A stretch of 37,792 nt of DNA. It comes from Planctomycetaceae bacterium (GTDB lineage Bacteria > Planctomycetota > Planctomycetia > Pirellulales > Pirellulaceae). Positions 1-8,469 of this stretch are shown piece after piece (positions within the stretch are counted from its first letter, which is position 1; every line of letters starts with the position of its first letter). A program made the translations under genes and the position numbers. The notes under the pieces are model-generated. The model was not told where the DNA came from. It worked only from the letters and a program-made list of their open reading frames with translations, and did no database searches. Location: positions 1-37,792 of the forward strand of contig WFWZ01000043.1 of the NCBI GenBank assembly GCA_015490875.1. Reading direction: 5' to 3'.

Positions 1-1
1 C

Positions 2-265
2 TTTTTTCACTATCCTCATTATTATCCGACCACTACGCCCGTGAGTGCCGTGCGAGACGGACGCTGGAAGCTGCTCGAGTATTTCGAGACAGGTCAGACG
101 GAGCTGTATGACTTGGCCGAAGATATCGGCGAAAAGAGGAACGTGGCCGAGCGATTCCCCGAGGAGGTCGCGAAGCTCAAGAGCATGTTGCATCGGTGGC
201 GCGACGACATCGGCGCGCCGCTCCCCGAACCCAATCCCGAATTCCGAAAAGAGGTATCCCGATGA
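2..265 (+). CDS. Sulfatase, C-terminal fragment (5' end outside window)
   Basis: The reading frame is open from the first bases of the window, so this is the tail of a longer gene. The visible 87 residues begin FFHYPHYYPTTTPVSAVRDG and continue with a 'DGRWKLLEYFE' strand and an 'ELYDLAEDIGEKRNVA' segment. These are the standard C-terminal signatures of the alkaline-phosphatase-superfamily sulfatases that are abundant in planctomycetes. The catalytic formylglycine region lies upstream and cannot be seen. Such enzymes hydrolyse sulfate esters, usually of polysaccharides, in the periplasm or outside the cell. The stop codon overlaps the start of the next gene (ATGA), which suggests translational coupling. 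A GTG at 41 is an internal codon, not a start. Confidence 0.88.
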   Translation, partial: FFHYPHYYPTTTPVSAVRDGRWKLLEYFETGQTELYDLAEDIGEKRNVAERFPEEVAKLKSMLHRWRDDIGAPLPEPNPEFRKEVSR

Positions 266-1584
266 GTGCGCAGAGTCGAGCAGGGGGCGAGGGGGCTGCA
301 AGTTCAAGCCAAAGTGTTGCCGAGAAGCTGGCCGAGCGACATGTACCGGGCAGTACAAGTCCCAAGCCGGCTCGTCTGGTGTCGCTGGATGCCTACCGCG
401 GCTTCATCATGGTGATGTTGGCGGCATCGGGATTCGGCGTTGCCGCGCTCGCGCGGCTGCCGGAGTCGGCACCGGTTTGGAAGGAGATCGACTACGCTCG
501 GTGGCAGGAATTGGCGTTTCATTTCGAACATCCTCCATGGCGAAGTCGTTTCGGTTGGATGGGGGTTTCTTTTTGGGACCTCATTCAACCCGCCTTCATG
601 TTCATGGTCGGGGTGGCATTGCCGTATTCGTATGCGCGGCGCGTGCGCCTGGGACACTCGACGCGACGCATCTACGCGCATGCGGCCTGGCGAGCGCTGG
701 TGCTGGTATTGATGGGGGTCTTCTTGCAGTCACAGCACACGTCAACGACGAACTGGAGTTTCGTCAATGTGCTGAGTCAGATCGGTTTGGGATATCTCTT
801 TCTGTATCCGCTTCTGCATCGGCGAGTCACGACGCAGGTAGCCGTTCTGGCCTTGTTGCTTGTGGCCTATTGGGGCGTATTCGCTTCCTACCGTCCGCCG
901 GCGGACTACGATTATGCCGCCGTAAACGCGACGCCCGATACCGTGTTTGACGGAAGATTCGCTTCCTGGTCGAAGAATGCGAATATCGGACACGAGTTCG
1001 ATGTCTGGTTCCTGAACTTGTTTCCTCAACCCAATGGAAAGTTCCAGTTCAACCCCGGCGGTTACGTGACGTTGAATTTCGTCCCGTCGATTGGCACGAT
1101 GCTGCTTGGGTTGATGGCTGGGCAGCTCTTGCGGCGGCAGCGTTCGGCGCTTTTCAAACTAGCGGTACTTGTCGCGGCCGGAGCCGTCTGTATGGGCCTG
1201 GCCATCGTCGCGGATCTCTACGTGTGTCCAATCGTGAAACGGATCTGGACTCCCAGTTGGGTTCTCTTCAGTGGAGCCTACGTCTTGTGGATGCTGGCCG
1301 GGTTCTATTTGCTATTCGACGTCTTGCCGCTGCGATGGGCTGCGTTTCCACTGGCGATCGTGGGCATGAATTCGATTGCCATGTACTTGATGGGGCAATT
1401 GATGCGCCCATGGACCGTGCGTCAGATCCACACGCATTTCGTCGGATATCTGGAGACTTTGGCGGGGAAACCGATCTTTTCCCCGGAGTGGCTTGGACCG
1501 GTGCTCAATCCCACGTCCGCCTTCATCGTCTTCTGGCTCATTGCTCTTTGGATGTACCGCAACAAGTTCTTTGTGCGAGTTTGA
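262..1584 (+). CDS. DUF5009 / heparan-alpha-glucosaminide acetyltransferase-like membrane protein
   Basis: This 440-residue polytopic membrane protein has the family's N-terminal motif SLDAYRGF (about residues 41-48). It is followed by a hydrophobic helix, a 'FWDLIQPAFMFMVG' segment (about 104-117) and roughly ten membrane spans. The C-terminus ends in a short basic 'YRNKFFVRV'. Relatives (DUF5009, NagX/YeiB-like acyltransferase 3 superfamily) are thought to move acyl groups across the membrane onto sugars; the substrate here is unknown. I chose the ATG at 262 because it overlaps the sulfatase stop codon (ATGA) and agrees with the family's start. An earlier in-frame ATG at 196 would place the start inside the sulfatase. 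Coupling to a sulfatase suggests a role in processing sulfated or acetylated glycans, which is inference. Confidence 0.78.
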   Translation: MSAQSRAGGEGAASSSQSVAEKLAERHVPGSTSPKPARLVSLDAYRGFIMVMLAASGFGVAALARLPESAPVWKEIDYARWQELAFHFEHPPWRSRFGWMGVSFWDLIQPAFMFMVGVALPYSYARRVRLGHSTRRIYAHAAWRALVLVLMGVFLQSQHTSTTNWSFVNVLSQIGLGYLFLYPLLHRRVTTQVAVLALLLVAYWGVFASYRPPADYDYAAVNATPDTVFDGRFASWSKNANIGHEFDVWFLNLFPQPNGKFQFNPGGYVTLNFVPSIGTMLLGLMAGQLLRRQRSALFKLAVLVAAGAVCMGLAIVADLYVCPIVKRIWTPSWVLFSGAYVLWMLAGFYLLFDVLPLRWAAFPLAIVGMNSIAMYLMGQLMRPWTVRQIHTHFVGYLETLAGKPIFSPEWLGPVLNPTSAFIVFWLIALWMYRNKFFVRV

Positions 1585-1642
1585 GGCTGTCGCGTTAGAG
1601 TGACGTGGGTGCTGGCGTCGCAAAGTGACCTGTCGCGGCGCG

Positions 1643-3667
1643 TCACGGGTGGGAAAGGACCTCTCCGGTCGCCGAGCACTCATCGACGTACCGCGGACAT
1701 TCGGGGAGGGCTTCGAGAAAGACGCGGCCGTAAGGCTTGGAGAGGATACGCGGGTCGAGGATCACCACCATGCCTCGGTCCTCGGTACTGCGGATGAGTC
1801 GTCCGAATCCTTGTTTGAGGCGGATGACGGCTTCGGGAACCGAATACTCCATGAACGGATTGCCGCCTCGTTCCCTGATCGCTTCGAGTCTGGCTTGGAT
1901 GAGCGGGTGGTCGGGGACGGAAAAGGGGAGTTTCGGGATGATGACATTCTGGAGCGCTTCCCCCGGAACATCGACGCCTTGCCAGAAGCTGGCCGTTCCC
2001 AGCAACACGGCGGCGGGGTGTTTCTTGAATTGTTCCAGGAGTTGGTGACGTGGCGTGCCGGCGCCTTGAGGGAAAAGGCCGATTTCGTGCTTTTGGGCCC
2101 ACGGTTCCAGATACCGTGTCGCTTTGCGGAGGAACGCGTAGCTGGTAAACAGGCAGAAAGCCCGTCCGTGCGTCTGCTCGAGGTAATGCGGGAGAAGGCG
2201 CAGACATGCTTGTTCGAACGCCTCGCGCTGCCGGCCGGGATCGGGAAGGCCGCGGACGAGAATGAGCTTCATTTGGCGGTCGTAATCGAAGGGGCTTCCC
2301 ACCTGGAGTGTCTCGGCATGGCGAAGGCCGATGCGTTGCTGGAAAAACGCGAAGCCTTCCCGCTGGCCGGTGGTCAGTGTGGCACTGGCCAGGATGACGC
2401 GAGGGACGGATTGGAAGAGATGTTTTTCGAGTGCCGGGGCGACATCGACGGGAGCAGCAGAGAGGCGGATGCGGGAAGATCCATCGCGCCGCGACTGGGA
2501 TTCGAGCCAGTACACGAGCGATGCGTCCTCTTGTCGGGACCACAGTTGGATGGCACTGGCGAGGACGCGAAGGCGCGTGGCAGCCGACTCGAGCTCCACG
2601 CGATCATCGGGCTTTTTCAGTTTCCCTGCCCGTTCGTGGAGCTGGGCAGCGAGTCGGCGGAGTTTTTCGACCAGGGGGCCTGGGTCGACGATTGGGTTGA
2701 GCACGCGCACAGGGCTTGGGCTTGTCGAAGGCACTGGAGAGTCGGATCGCGTGGCAAGTTTTGCGTGTACCGATTCGAACCATTGGCGAGCGGCCCGGTC
2801 GCAGGCGATGACCTCTTTCCGGAGCGTCTCGTAGCGTTTACCGGTCAGGTGCCCTTTTTGAGTTCGAGGATTGAAGAGTCTTCGGAGTTGGTAGGCAACC
2901 TGGCCCGATCCCACTTGGATACCGAAGTACTCGCCCGCCACTGATTCGATGGTGTGCGCTTCGTCGAAAATAACAGCATCGTACGAAGGCAAGACGCCTC
3001 GCGCCCGAGCGGCCCGCAGCGCTAGATCTGTGAAGAAGAGGGCGTGATTCACGACGACGATCTGGGCATGTCGCATGCGACGCTGAGCCTGGTAGTAGAA
3101 GCAGACGTCGTAGCGGGAGCAGCTTTTTCTCAGGCAGTTGGAAGCGTCGCTCTCGATTTCCTGCCACAGGGCGGGGGTCGGTTCGAAGGGAAGGTCACTG
3201 AGCGACCCGTCGACGGTATCGTCGAGCCACTGGTGGATGGCGTCGAGTTGATCGGCTTCGGCGCCGACGAAGAGGGATCGTTCCTTCTTGGAAGCTCGCG
3301 CCAGGCGTCGCAAGCTGATGTAGTTGCCTCGCCCCTTTCCAAGGACGGCAGTGAATTCACGAGGAATGACGGCATTGAGGAGGGGGAGGTCTTTGGTGAG
3401 GAGTTGTTCTTGGAGGCTGATCGTGTGGGTCGAGACGATAACACGTTCGATGTCGTTGTCGGGATCGGTGACCGCGAGGATGGCGGGAACCAGATATCCG
3501 AAGCTCTTGCCGACACCCGTTCCCGCTTCCACAATGAGATGTTGGGATTCGGCCAGGGCTTCGGCCACCGCGTTGGCCATTTCCAGTTGGGGCGGCCGGA
3601 AGCGGTAGTTGGGCAGCCGTCGAGCAATACGGCCTTGAGGTCCCAGGATTCCGTGGGGCGTCAGCAT
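1643..3667 (-). CDS. DinG/XPD-type ATP-dependent DNA helicase
   Basis: This 674-residue superfamily 2 helicase shows all the main motifs. Walker A is AGTGVGKS (48-55), the Walker B box is DEAH (235-238), and motif VI is QGFGRLIRS (about 619-627). In DinG and XPD helicases an iron-sulfur domain with four cysteines sits between motifs I and II. Here three are visible at C178, C183 and C189, ahead of the family's 'VVVNHALFF' segment. The position of the first ligand, in 'GNYISLRRL', is isoleucine/serine instead of cysteine. The start is the ATG at 3667, just before 'LTPHGILGPQGRIARRL'; the frame stays open for about 100 bases upstream, but that part looks non-coding. The gene diverges from hisF and converges on the acyltransferase gene with a 58-base gap. 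The likely role is DNA repair or unwinding of blocked structures. Confidence 0.9.
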   Translation of the reverse strand: MLTPHGILGPQGRIARRLPNYRFRPPQLEMANAVAEALAESQHLIVEAGTGVGKSFGYLVPAILAVTDPDNDIERVIVSTHTISLQEQLLTKDLPLLNAVIPREFTAVLGKGRGNYISLRRLARASKKERSLFVGAEADQLDAIHQWLDDTVDGSLSDLPFEPTPALWQEIESDASNCLRKSCSRYDVCFYYQAQRRMRHAQIVVVNHALFFTDLALRAARARGVLPSYDAVIFDEAHTIESVAGEYFGIQVGSGQVAYQLRRLFNPRTQKGHLTGKRYETLRKEVIACDRAARQWFESVHAKLATRSDSPVPSTSPSPVRVLNPIVDPGPLVEKLRRLAAQLHERAGKLKKPDDRVELESAATRLRVLASAIQLWSRQEDASLVYWLESQSRRDGSSRIRLSAAPVDVAPALEKHLFQSVPRVILASATLTTGQREGFAFFQQRIGLRHAETLQVGSPFDYDRQMKLILVRGLPDPGRQREAFEQACLRLLPHYLEQTHGRAFCLFTSYAFLRKATRYLEPWAQKHEIGLFPQGAGTPRHQLLEQFKKHPAAVLLGTASFWQGVDVPGEALQNVIIPKLPFSVPDHPLIQARLEAIRERGGNPFMEYSVPEAVIRLKQGFGRLIRSTEDRGMVVILDPRILSKPYGRVFLEALPECPRYVDECSATGEVLSHP

Positions 3668-3909
3668 GGCGAGGGTTCCAGACAGGGGACTGATGGAGCC
3701 AGGACGGGCCCTCCTGCACGATACCAAGCGGGCGGAGGACCCGACAGGCGCCAGGGAAGAGGGGAACAAGAGGGGACCGAGCCGGCCCTGGCGACTCGAC
3801 AGACTCCCCCGTTCGGCTTAGAGTAGAAGTTTGGAGCCGCTTGCGCCGAGGAGCCGTGAGTCGGCCTTCCCAACTCTTTTGGCAGCTGTGGTCTCAGGGC
3901 GAAATCGGG

Positions 3910-4701
3910 ATGTTGGCTCGTCGTGTCATTCCCTGTTTGGATGTCGACCGAGGTCGCGTCGTCAAGGGAACCAACTTCGTGCAGCTCCGGGACGCCGGCG
4001 ATCCGGTCGAAGTGGCGGCTCGGTATGAGGCAGAAGGAGCGGACGAGTTGGTTTTTTTGGACATCACGGCGAGTCACGAGGAGCGGGCGATCATGCTCGA
4101 CGTCGTGCGGCGGACGGCTGAGCAGGTCTTCATGCCGCTGACGGTGGGTGGAGGCGTCCGGACACTCGAGGACATCCGCCAACTCTTGTCGGCTGGAGCG
4201 GACAAGGTAAGCATCAATTCGGCGGCGTGCCACGACCCCGAGTTTGTCTCGGCAGCGGCTCGGCGATTCGGTCGCCAGTGCATCGTCGTCAACATCGATC
4301 CTAAGCGGGTCGAGGTTGACGGGCGGGAGGTGTGGGAGGTCCACACGCACGGCGGCCGGCGACCCACCGGTCTGGAAGCGGTGGCTTGGGCCCAGCAGGT
4401 GGAGCAATTGGGTGCCGGTGAAATCGTGTTGACGAGCATGGATCGAGACGGCACGCAGGACGGATACGACTTGGAAATGACGGCGGCGGTCAGTTCGGCC
4501 GTGTCGATTCCCGTGGTAGCCAGTGGCGGGGCCGGGTGTCCCGAGCACTTGGCGGAGGCCGTGACCGTCGGCCGAGCCGACGCGGCGTTGGCGGCCAGCA
4601 TTTTCCATTTCGGGCAGTATACGATCGAGGAAACCAAGCGAGTGATGGCGGCTCGCGGAATCCCCGTGCGATTGGAGGTACCTATCAGCCATGACAACTG
4701 A
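3910..4701 (+). CDS. hisF: Imidazole glycerol phosphate synthase, cyclase subunit HisF
   Basis: This 263-residue TIM barrel begins [20 protein letters not shown], the diagnostic HisF start, with catalytic Asp11. Further signatures are [10 protein letters not shown], the '[11 protein letters not shown]' strand, '[14 protein letters not shown]' carrying the second catalytic Asp, and 'PVVASGGAG'. HisF condenses PRFAR with ammonia supplied by HisH to give imidazole glycerol phosphate and AICAR in histidine biosynthesis, in the cytoplasm. The start is the ATG at 3910; an upstream in-frame ATG at 3841 would add 23 residues not found in the family. No other his gene is nearby, so the biosynthetic genes are dispersed. 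The 3' end overlaps the next ATPase gene by 11 bases in another frame, which implies coupled translation. Confidence 0.97.
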   Translation: MLARRVIPCLDVDRGRVVKGTNFVQLRDAGDPVEVAARYEAEGADELVFLDITASHEERAIMLDVVRRTAEQVFMPLTVGGGVRTLEDIRQLLSAGADKVSINSAACHDPEFVSAAARRFGRQCIVVNIDPKRVEVDGREVWEVHTHGGRRPTGLEAVAWAQQVEQLGAGEIVLTSMDRDGTQDGYDLEMTAAVSSAVSIPVVASGGAGCPEHLAEAVTVGRADAALAASIFHFGQYTIEETKRVMAARGIPVRLEVPISHDN

Positions 4702-5881
4702 TCGTTCCCACACTTCGCTCGATGACGATTTGGAACAGTACGGCGGCGACGACCTCGAGGAACGCTTTCTCCGAAAGCGAGAAGAGCTCGAAGTCGACAA
4801 ATACTTTCGCGCGCTGGTCAAGCTGGAAGGGAGCGACTTGCACATGAAGGTGGGCCGGCCGCCGATCGTTCGCGTTCATGGTGCGCTGAAGGAACTCAAT
4901 CGTCCGCCGATCGAACTGGAAGAGATGTGCCGGCTTCTGTTTCCCATGATGAACAAGCGGCACCGGAAGATTTTCGATCGGGATGGGGGCGCCGACTTTG
5001 CCTACACGGTTGAGGTGGACGGCGTGAATTGGCGGTTCCGCGTGAACATGCTTCAGCAGCTTGGTAAGATCGGCCTGGTCGCGCGGCGCGTGAACAACTT
5101 CATTCCCGACTTCCGCGGCCTCCATCTACCTCCTTCAATCGAAAAGCTGTGTCACCACGACCAAGGGATGATCTTGCTTGCGGGTGTCACGGGTTCGGGT
5201 AAATCGACGACGATCGCCTCGATGCTCGACTATATCAACCACCACTACCGCAAACACGTCTTGACGCTGGAAGATCCGATCGAATTCGTCTTCACCGAAG
5301 ACAAATGTCTAATCAACCAGCGGGAGATCGGCTCGGACGTCCGCGACTTCGCGATTGCCATGAAACACGCCGTGCGGGAAGACCCGGACATCATCCTCGT
5401 CGGCGAGATGCGTGACGAAGAGACCTTCATGACGGCGATCCATGCGGCCGAAACGGGGCACCTCGTCTTCGGCACGATTCACGCTTCGAGTGCCCCATCC
5501 ACGATTGGCCGTATTCTCGACTTGTTTCCCGAGGAAATGCACGCGGCCATTCGCAGTGCCATTGCCTTCAACATGAAAGGCATCATTGCGCAGAAGCTGC
5601 TGCCGTCGATCAAGGAGGGAGTTGGGCGAGTCCCCACGTGCGAGATCATGCTCTTCAATCCCACCATCCGCAAGTTGATTCTCGAGTCCGAAGACGAGAA
5701 ACTGGCCGACGCCATCCGGATCGGTGCGGAGGAAGGTATGCAGGACTTTACGATGAGTCTGAAGCAATTGATCGACGACGAGCTGATCGACCGGAAGACC
5801 GCCTTCCAGGTCGCCCCCAACAAAGAAGCGCTCAAGATGGCGCTCAAAGGCATCTACGTCTCCCAGCCTGGTATCCTCTAA
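4691..5881 (+). CDS. PilT-type (type IV pilus / secretion) ATPase, catalytically intact
   Basis: This 396-residue hexameric motor ATPase of the GspE/PilT superfamily has every catalytic element. Walker A is GVTGSGKST (165-173), the Asp box is [10 protein letters not shown] (about 192-201), and Walker B is [11 protein letters not shown] with Glu239. The His box is [11 protein letters not shown] with His257 and His264. An N-terminal PAS-like domain ('[22 protein letters not shown]') matches PilT rather than the longer PilB. No tetracysteine zinc site is present, again PilT-like. Such enzymes power pilus retraction or related inner-membrane machines. The start at 4691 overlaps the hisF stop, and a second paralogue with degraded motifs follows 39 bases downstream, so the two subunits are probably made together. 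No pilin, PilC or secretin gene is in the window. Confidence 0.9.
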   Translation: MTTDRSHTSLDDDLEQYGGDDLEERFLRKREELEVDKYFRALVKLEGSDLHMKVGRPPIVRVHGALKELNRPPIELEEMCRLLFPMMNKRHRKIFDRDGGADFAYTVEVDGVNWRFRVNMLQQLGKIGLVARRVNNFIPDFRGLHLPPSIEKLCHHDQGMILLAGVTGSGKSTTIASMLDYINHHYRKHVLTLEDPIEFVFTEDKCLINQREIGSDVRDFAIAMKHAVREDPDIILVGEMRDEETFMTAIHAAETGHLVFGTIHASSAPSTIGRILDLFPEEMHAAIRSAIAFNMKGIIAQKLLPSIKEGVGRVPTCEIMLFNPTIRKLILESEDEKLADAIRIGAEEGMQDFTMSLKQLIDDELIDRKTAFQVAPNKEALKMALKGIYVSQPGIL

Positions 5882-5920
5882 GTGCCCCCTTCGAGCTTTC
5901 CTTCCGAATGAACGTGCACC

Positions 5921-7252
5921 ATGGTCTTTAAGAAACTGTTCGGCCGAAAGAAAAAAATCACCGCTTTGGAAGGCCCCCCGGTCAAGCTGGGAGCTCGAGG
6001 CGCGCCGACGCAAGCGGAGAACCAGGCTAACCTTGTCGCCGCTCGGCAATCACCCGCCTTCGTGACTGTCAAAGAGTGGCTGGAAGACATCTTCAAGAAA
6101 CGTGCCGACCAGGTGGTGCTCGATTATACGGCTGCGGGCGTTGCCGTTCGGTATCAGGTCGATGGGTTGTGGCATGCCATGCCGGGCCGAGATCGTGAGT
6201 CAGGCGACCCGGCACTCGCCGTGATGAAGAAGCTTGCCAACCTCAATCCCAAGGAACGCCGCGCCAAGCAGCAAGGTTATTTCGCAGCCAAGTATTTACA
6301 GCTCGAATTCAAAATTCACCTCACCGCCGAGGGCACGAAGAATGGAGAGCGCGTCCTCCTGGAGATCGAAGGAGCAGAAGTCAAATTCGAAACGCTCGAC
6401 GACTTGGGCATGCGCGAGAAACTCCAGGAGCAGCTCAAGGAAATTCTTAACCAGCCGAGCGGCCTGTTCGTTTACAGTGCTCTTCCCGGAGGCGGCCTTA
6501 GCACGACGATGCAGGGGACCCTTCGCGCGACCGACCGGTACTTGCGCGACTTCGTCGCGCTGGTCGATAAGACGAAAGAGCCGCTTCCCTACGTCGAGAA
6601 CATCGAGATCATCGAATACGATCCAAGCAGCGACGATTTACAAGAGCTCTTTCGTTCGGTGATGCTGAAAGAACCGGACGTCCTGATTATTCCTCACATC
6701 AGCGACCCTACGTTCTTCAACCAGGCGCTCGAGCAGACAATTGCCGAAGAGAAACTGTTGATTACAAGCCTTCGGGCGAAGGACGCCGTCGAAGCGCTCT
6801 TGCGAATGCTGGCGATGAAGATCAATCCGGAGAAGATGACGCAAGCGTTGCGAGGTGTCCTGTGCCAGCGGTTGGTGCGGAAGCTCTGCCTGAGTTGCCG
6901 GCGGCCGTACAAGCCCAACCCGCAACTGCTTCAGAAGCTGGGACTGCCTCCGGAAAAGATTCAGCACTTCTTCCGAGCCTTCAATCCGAAAACGGACATG
7001 GGAGAAGACGGCAAGCCGCTCCCTCCCTGCGAAGTCTGTGGAGGCCTGGGGTACCGCGAGCGGACTGCCGTCTTCGAATTGCTCGTACCTCGTGAGGGAC
7101 TCAAGCGGGCGCTGTTGCAGCAGCCCCGGCTCGAGGTACTCCGGCAGATCGCTCGTCAGGAGGGGCATCGGGGGCTGTTGGAGGAGGGGCTCTTCCACGT
7201 CGTGCGAGGCAACACGTCTCTGGACGAACTGAAACGGGCCCTGCAAACGTAA
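5921..7252 (+). CDS. GspE/PilB-like paralogue with degenerate ATP site (probable pseudo-ATPase)
   Basis: This 443-residue protein keeps the GspE/PilB fold signatures but not the chemistry. The P-loop position reads ALPGGGLSTT (187-196), where leucine 193 replaces the essential lysine. The Walker B position reads PDVLIIPHISDPTF (252-265), with His259 where the catalytic glutamate should be. The His box is also lost ('EEKLLITSLRAKDA'). In contrast, the tetracysteine zinc site typical of GspE/PilB is preserved as C323/C326 and C370/C373, and the C-terminal 'GYRERTAVFELL' is intact. The frame is clean, with no stops or frameshifts, so this is a maintained gene and not a decaying one. It probably acts as a structural or regulatory partner of the active ATPase encoded just upstream (inference). 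It has a basic N-terminus, MVFKKLFGRKKK. Confidence 0.86.
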   Translation: MVFKKLFGRKKKITALEGPPVKLGARGAPTQAENQANLVAARQSPAFVTVKEWLEDIFKKRADQVVLDYTAAGVAVRYQVDGLWHAMPGRDRESGDPALAVMKKLANLNPKERRAKQQGYFAAKYLQLEFKIHLTAEGTKNGERVLLEIEGAEVKFETLDDLGMREKLQEQLKEILNQPSGLFVYSALPGGGLSTTMQGTLRATDRYLRDFVALVDKTKEPLPYVENIEIIEYDPSSDDLQELFRSVMLKEPDVLIIPHISDPTFFNQALEQTIAEEKLLITSLRAKDAVEALLRMLAMKINPEKMTQALRGVLCQRLVRKLCLSCRRPYKPNPQLLQKLGLPPEKIQHFFRAFNPKTDMGEDGKPLPPCEVCGGLGYRERTAVFELLVPREGLKRALLQQPRLEVLRQIARQEGHRGLLEEGLFHVVRGNTSLDELKRALQT

Positions 7253-7332
7253 CAAGTATCCAGACGGGCGTCGGGAAGCCTTCCCGGCCCTAAGTGGATG
7301 GTCTGCCTATACCCGAGAGTCACGGAATTGCC

Positions 7333-8001
7333 ATGTCTCAGGCCGAATCGGAACGTTACGTCGGCGATGAATCCACCTATGTGCCCTTGAGCAAGACGGC
7401 GGTGGTCGCCTTGCTCTTGGCATTGGCGGCTGCCGGCAGCGTGATCAATTCGCTTCTCGCTTTCCTGGGGCCGATGGCCATCGCAACTTCGCTCATGGCA
7501 CTCTACGTATTTCGGCGGAAAAAAGGTGCTTTACGAGGACGCAAGCTGGCTGTGGTGGCGCTGTGCCTGAGTTTCCTTTTCACGAGCTGGGGTTTGACGC
7601 GGATGTTCTGCCACCGTTGGTGGCTTTACCGGCATGCGGACCAGTACACGCGGGACTGGGTGAAGTGGATCGAAGAGGGAAAACTGGCGCAAGCGTTTGC
7701 TCACACGCGAGGAGCCGGAGCGAAGAATCCCTACACAGGCCAGGTGGAGGCCTTCGAAGGGGAGGAGTTTTTCAAGTCCGAACCGATCAAATCGATTCGC
7801 TCCGGGAAAGGCAAGCTGACCAAACCCCGATATCTTGGCATCCTGGAGACACCCAGCCGCGCCTACGTCCGCATTTCCTACGAGTACGTCATCGAAGAAG
7901 AAGATGGGGAAGAACGCATCGTTCCCGTGATGGTCGAACTGATGCGGTCGTACCACGCCGATCGGAATCGCTACCACTGGTATGTGAACCAGGTGAATTG
8001 A
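7333..8001 (+). CDS. Hypothetical membrane protein (three predicted spans, DUF4190-like)
   Basis: The family is not firmly recognised. The 222-residue product has two adjacent hydrophobic segments (about residues 21-40 and 41-60), a very basic loop (RRKKGALRGRK) and a third segment (about 71-88). These are followed by a soluble C-terminal domain of about 130 residues rich in charged residues, including an 'IEEEDGEERIVPVMVEL' strand. The N-terminal part resembles small DUF4190-type membrane proteins. I chose the ATG at 7333; a GTG at 7294 in the same frame would add 13 residues lacking family character. A small hairpin (7272-7286) lies between it and the upstream ATPase paralogue, so it may be read through from, or separated from, that operon. 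Its role is unknown; a part in the same envelope machine is only suggested by position. Confidence 0.7.
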   Translation: MSQAESERYVGDESTYVPLSKTAVVALLLALAAAGSVINSLLAFLGPMAIATSLMALYVFRRKKGALRGRKLAVVALCLSFLFTSWGLTRMFCHRWWLYRHADQYTRDWVKWIEEGKLAQAFAHTRGAGAKNPYTGQVEAFEGEEFFKSEPIKSIRSGKGKLTKPRYLGILETPSRAYVRISYEYVIEEEDGEERIVPVMVELMRSYHADRNRYHWYVNQVN

Positions 8002-8042
8002 CGCGGTTTTGGGGGCTCACGTCTGGGGGTGATTTCCCGATT

Positions 8043-8062
8043 CTGTGGGCTCGCGCCCACAG
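8043..8062. terminator. Hairpin after the hisF-ATPase operon; possible terminator
   Basis: A perfect 8-bp stem CTGTGGGC / GCCCACAG with a TCGC tetraloop starts 41 bases after the stop codon of the preceding gene. No T-run follows, so this is not a classical intrinsic terminator. Two smaller hairpins lie downstream: 8075-8087 (GCCGC-TTC-GCGGC) and 8132-8144 (TCCGG-AAA-CCGGA). The 237-base gap 8002-8238 contains these and the promoter at 8156-8185, and no gene. Confidence 0.4.
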
Positions 8063-8155
8063 CTATTCTCTGTCGCCGCTTCGCGGCTTACCGAAAAGCT
8101 ACTGCTGCTCTGCGGCTGATGTATCACGGCCTCCGGAAACCGGAAAACTGCGGCA

Positions 8156-8185
8156 TTGACGCTGCACGGTCATGGCGACGATAAT
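8156..8185 (+). promoter_or_regulatory. Sigma70-like promoter for the DUF433/DUF5615 module
   Basis: TTGACG at 8156-8161 (5 of 6 consensus) and GATAAT at 8180-8185 (5 of 6) are separated by 18 bases. This places transcription start near 8192, about 47 bases before the DUF433 start codon. It is the clearest housekeeping-type promoter I saw in the window. Confidence 0.55.
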
Positions 8186-8238
8186 GTTTACAGTAGAAAC
8201 TTTTCACACTTGAGCAATATCATCCGATCCGCCTCCCA

Positions 8239-8469
8239 ATGAAATTCGATCGCATTACTGTCGACCCGCAGCAATTGAACGGGGTCCCTTGTATCCGTGG
8301 ATTACGCATCCCCGTCGCGACCGTTGTAGAAATGGTGGCACAGGGCATGAGAGTCGGCGAAATCATTGATGCTTATCCAGATCTTGAGGCTGAAGACGTT
8401 CGGCAAGCGCTCGCCTATGCGGCTGATGCCGTACGAGAGCGTGAATTGCCGCTCTTGAATTCAGGATGA
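8239..8469 (+). CDS. DUF433 family antitoxin
   Basis: This 76-residue protein reads 'MKFDRITVDPQQLNGVPCIRG' through 'LRIPVATVVEMVAQGM', followed by 'EIIDAYPDLEAEDVRQALAYAA'. This is the full DUF433 domain: a small winged/helix-turn-helix fold that usually acts as the antitoxin and autorepressor for a PIN-like DUF5615 toxin. Length and motifs are normal and nothing is missing. The stop codon overlaps the start codon of the next frame (ATGA, 8466-8469), the usual arrangement of such pairs. A good promoter lies 54 bases upstream. The adjacent toxin is broken, so this may now be an orphan antitoxin or repressor. Confidence 0.88.
   Translation: MKFDRITVDPQQLNGVPCIRGLRIPVATVVEMVAQGMRVGEIIDAYPDLEAEDVRQALAYAADAVRERELPLLNSG

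Noticed and set aside
1625..2944. 439-codon plus-strand frame antisense to the helicase
   Set aside because: The helicase has all its motifs on the other strand; this frame shows none and no ribosome-binding site.
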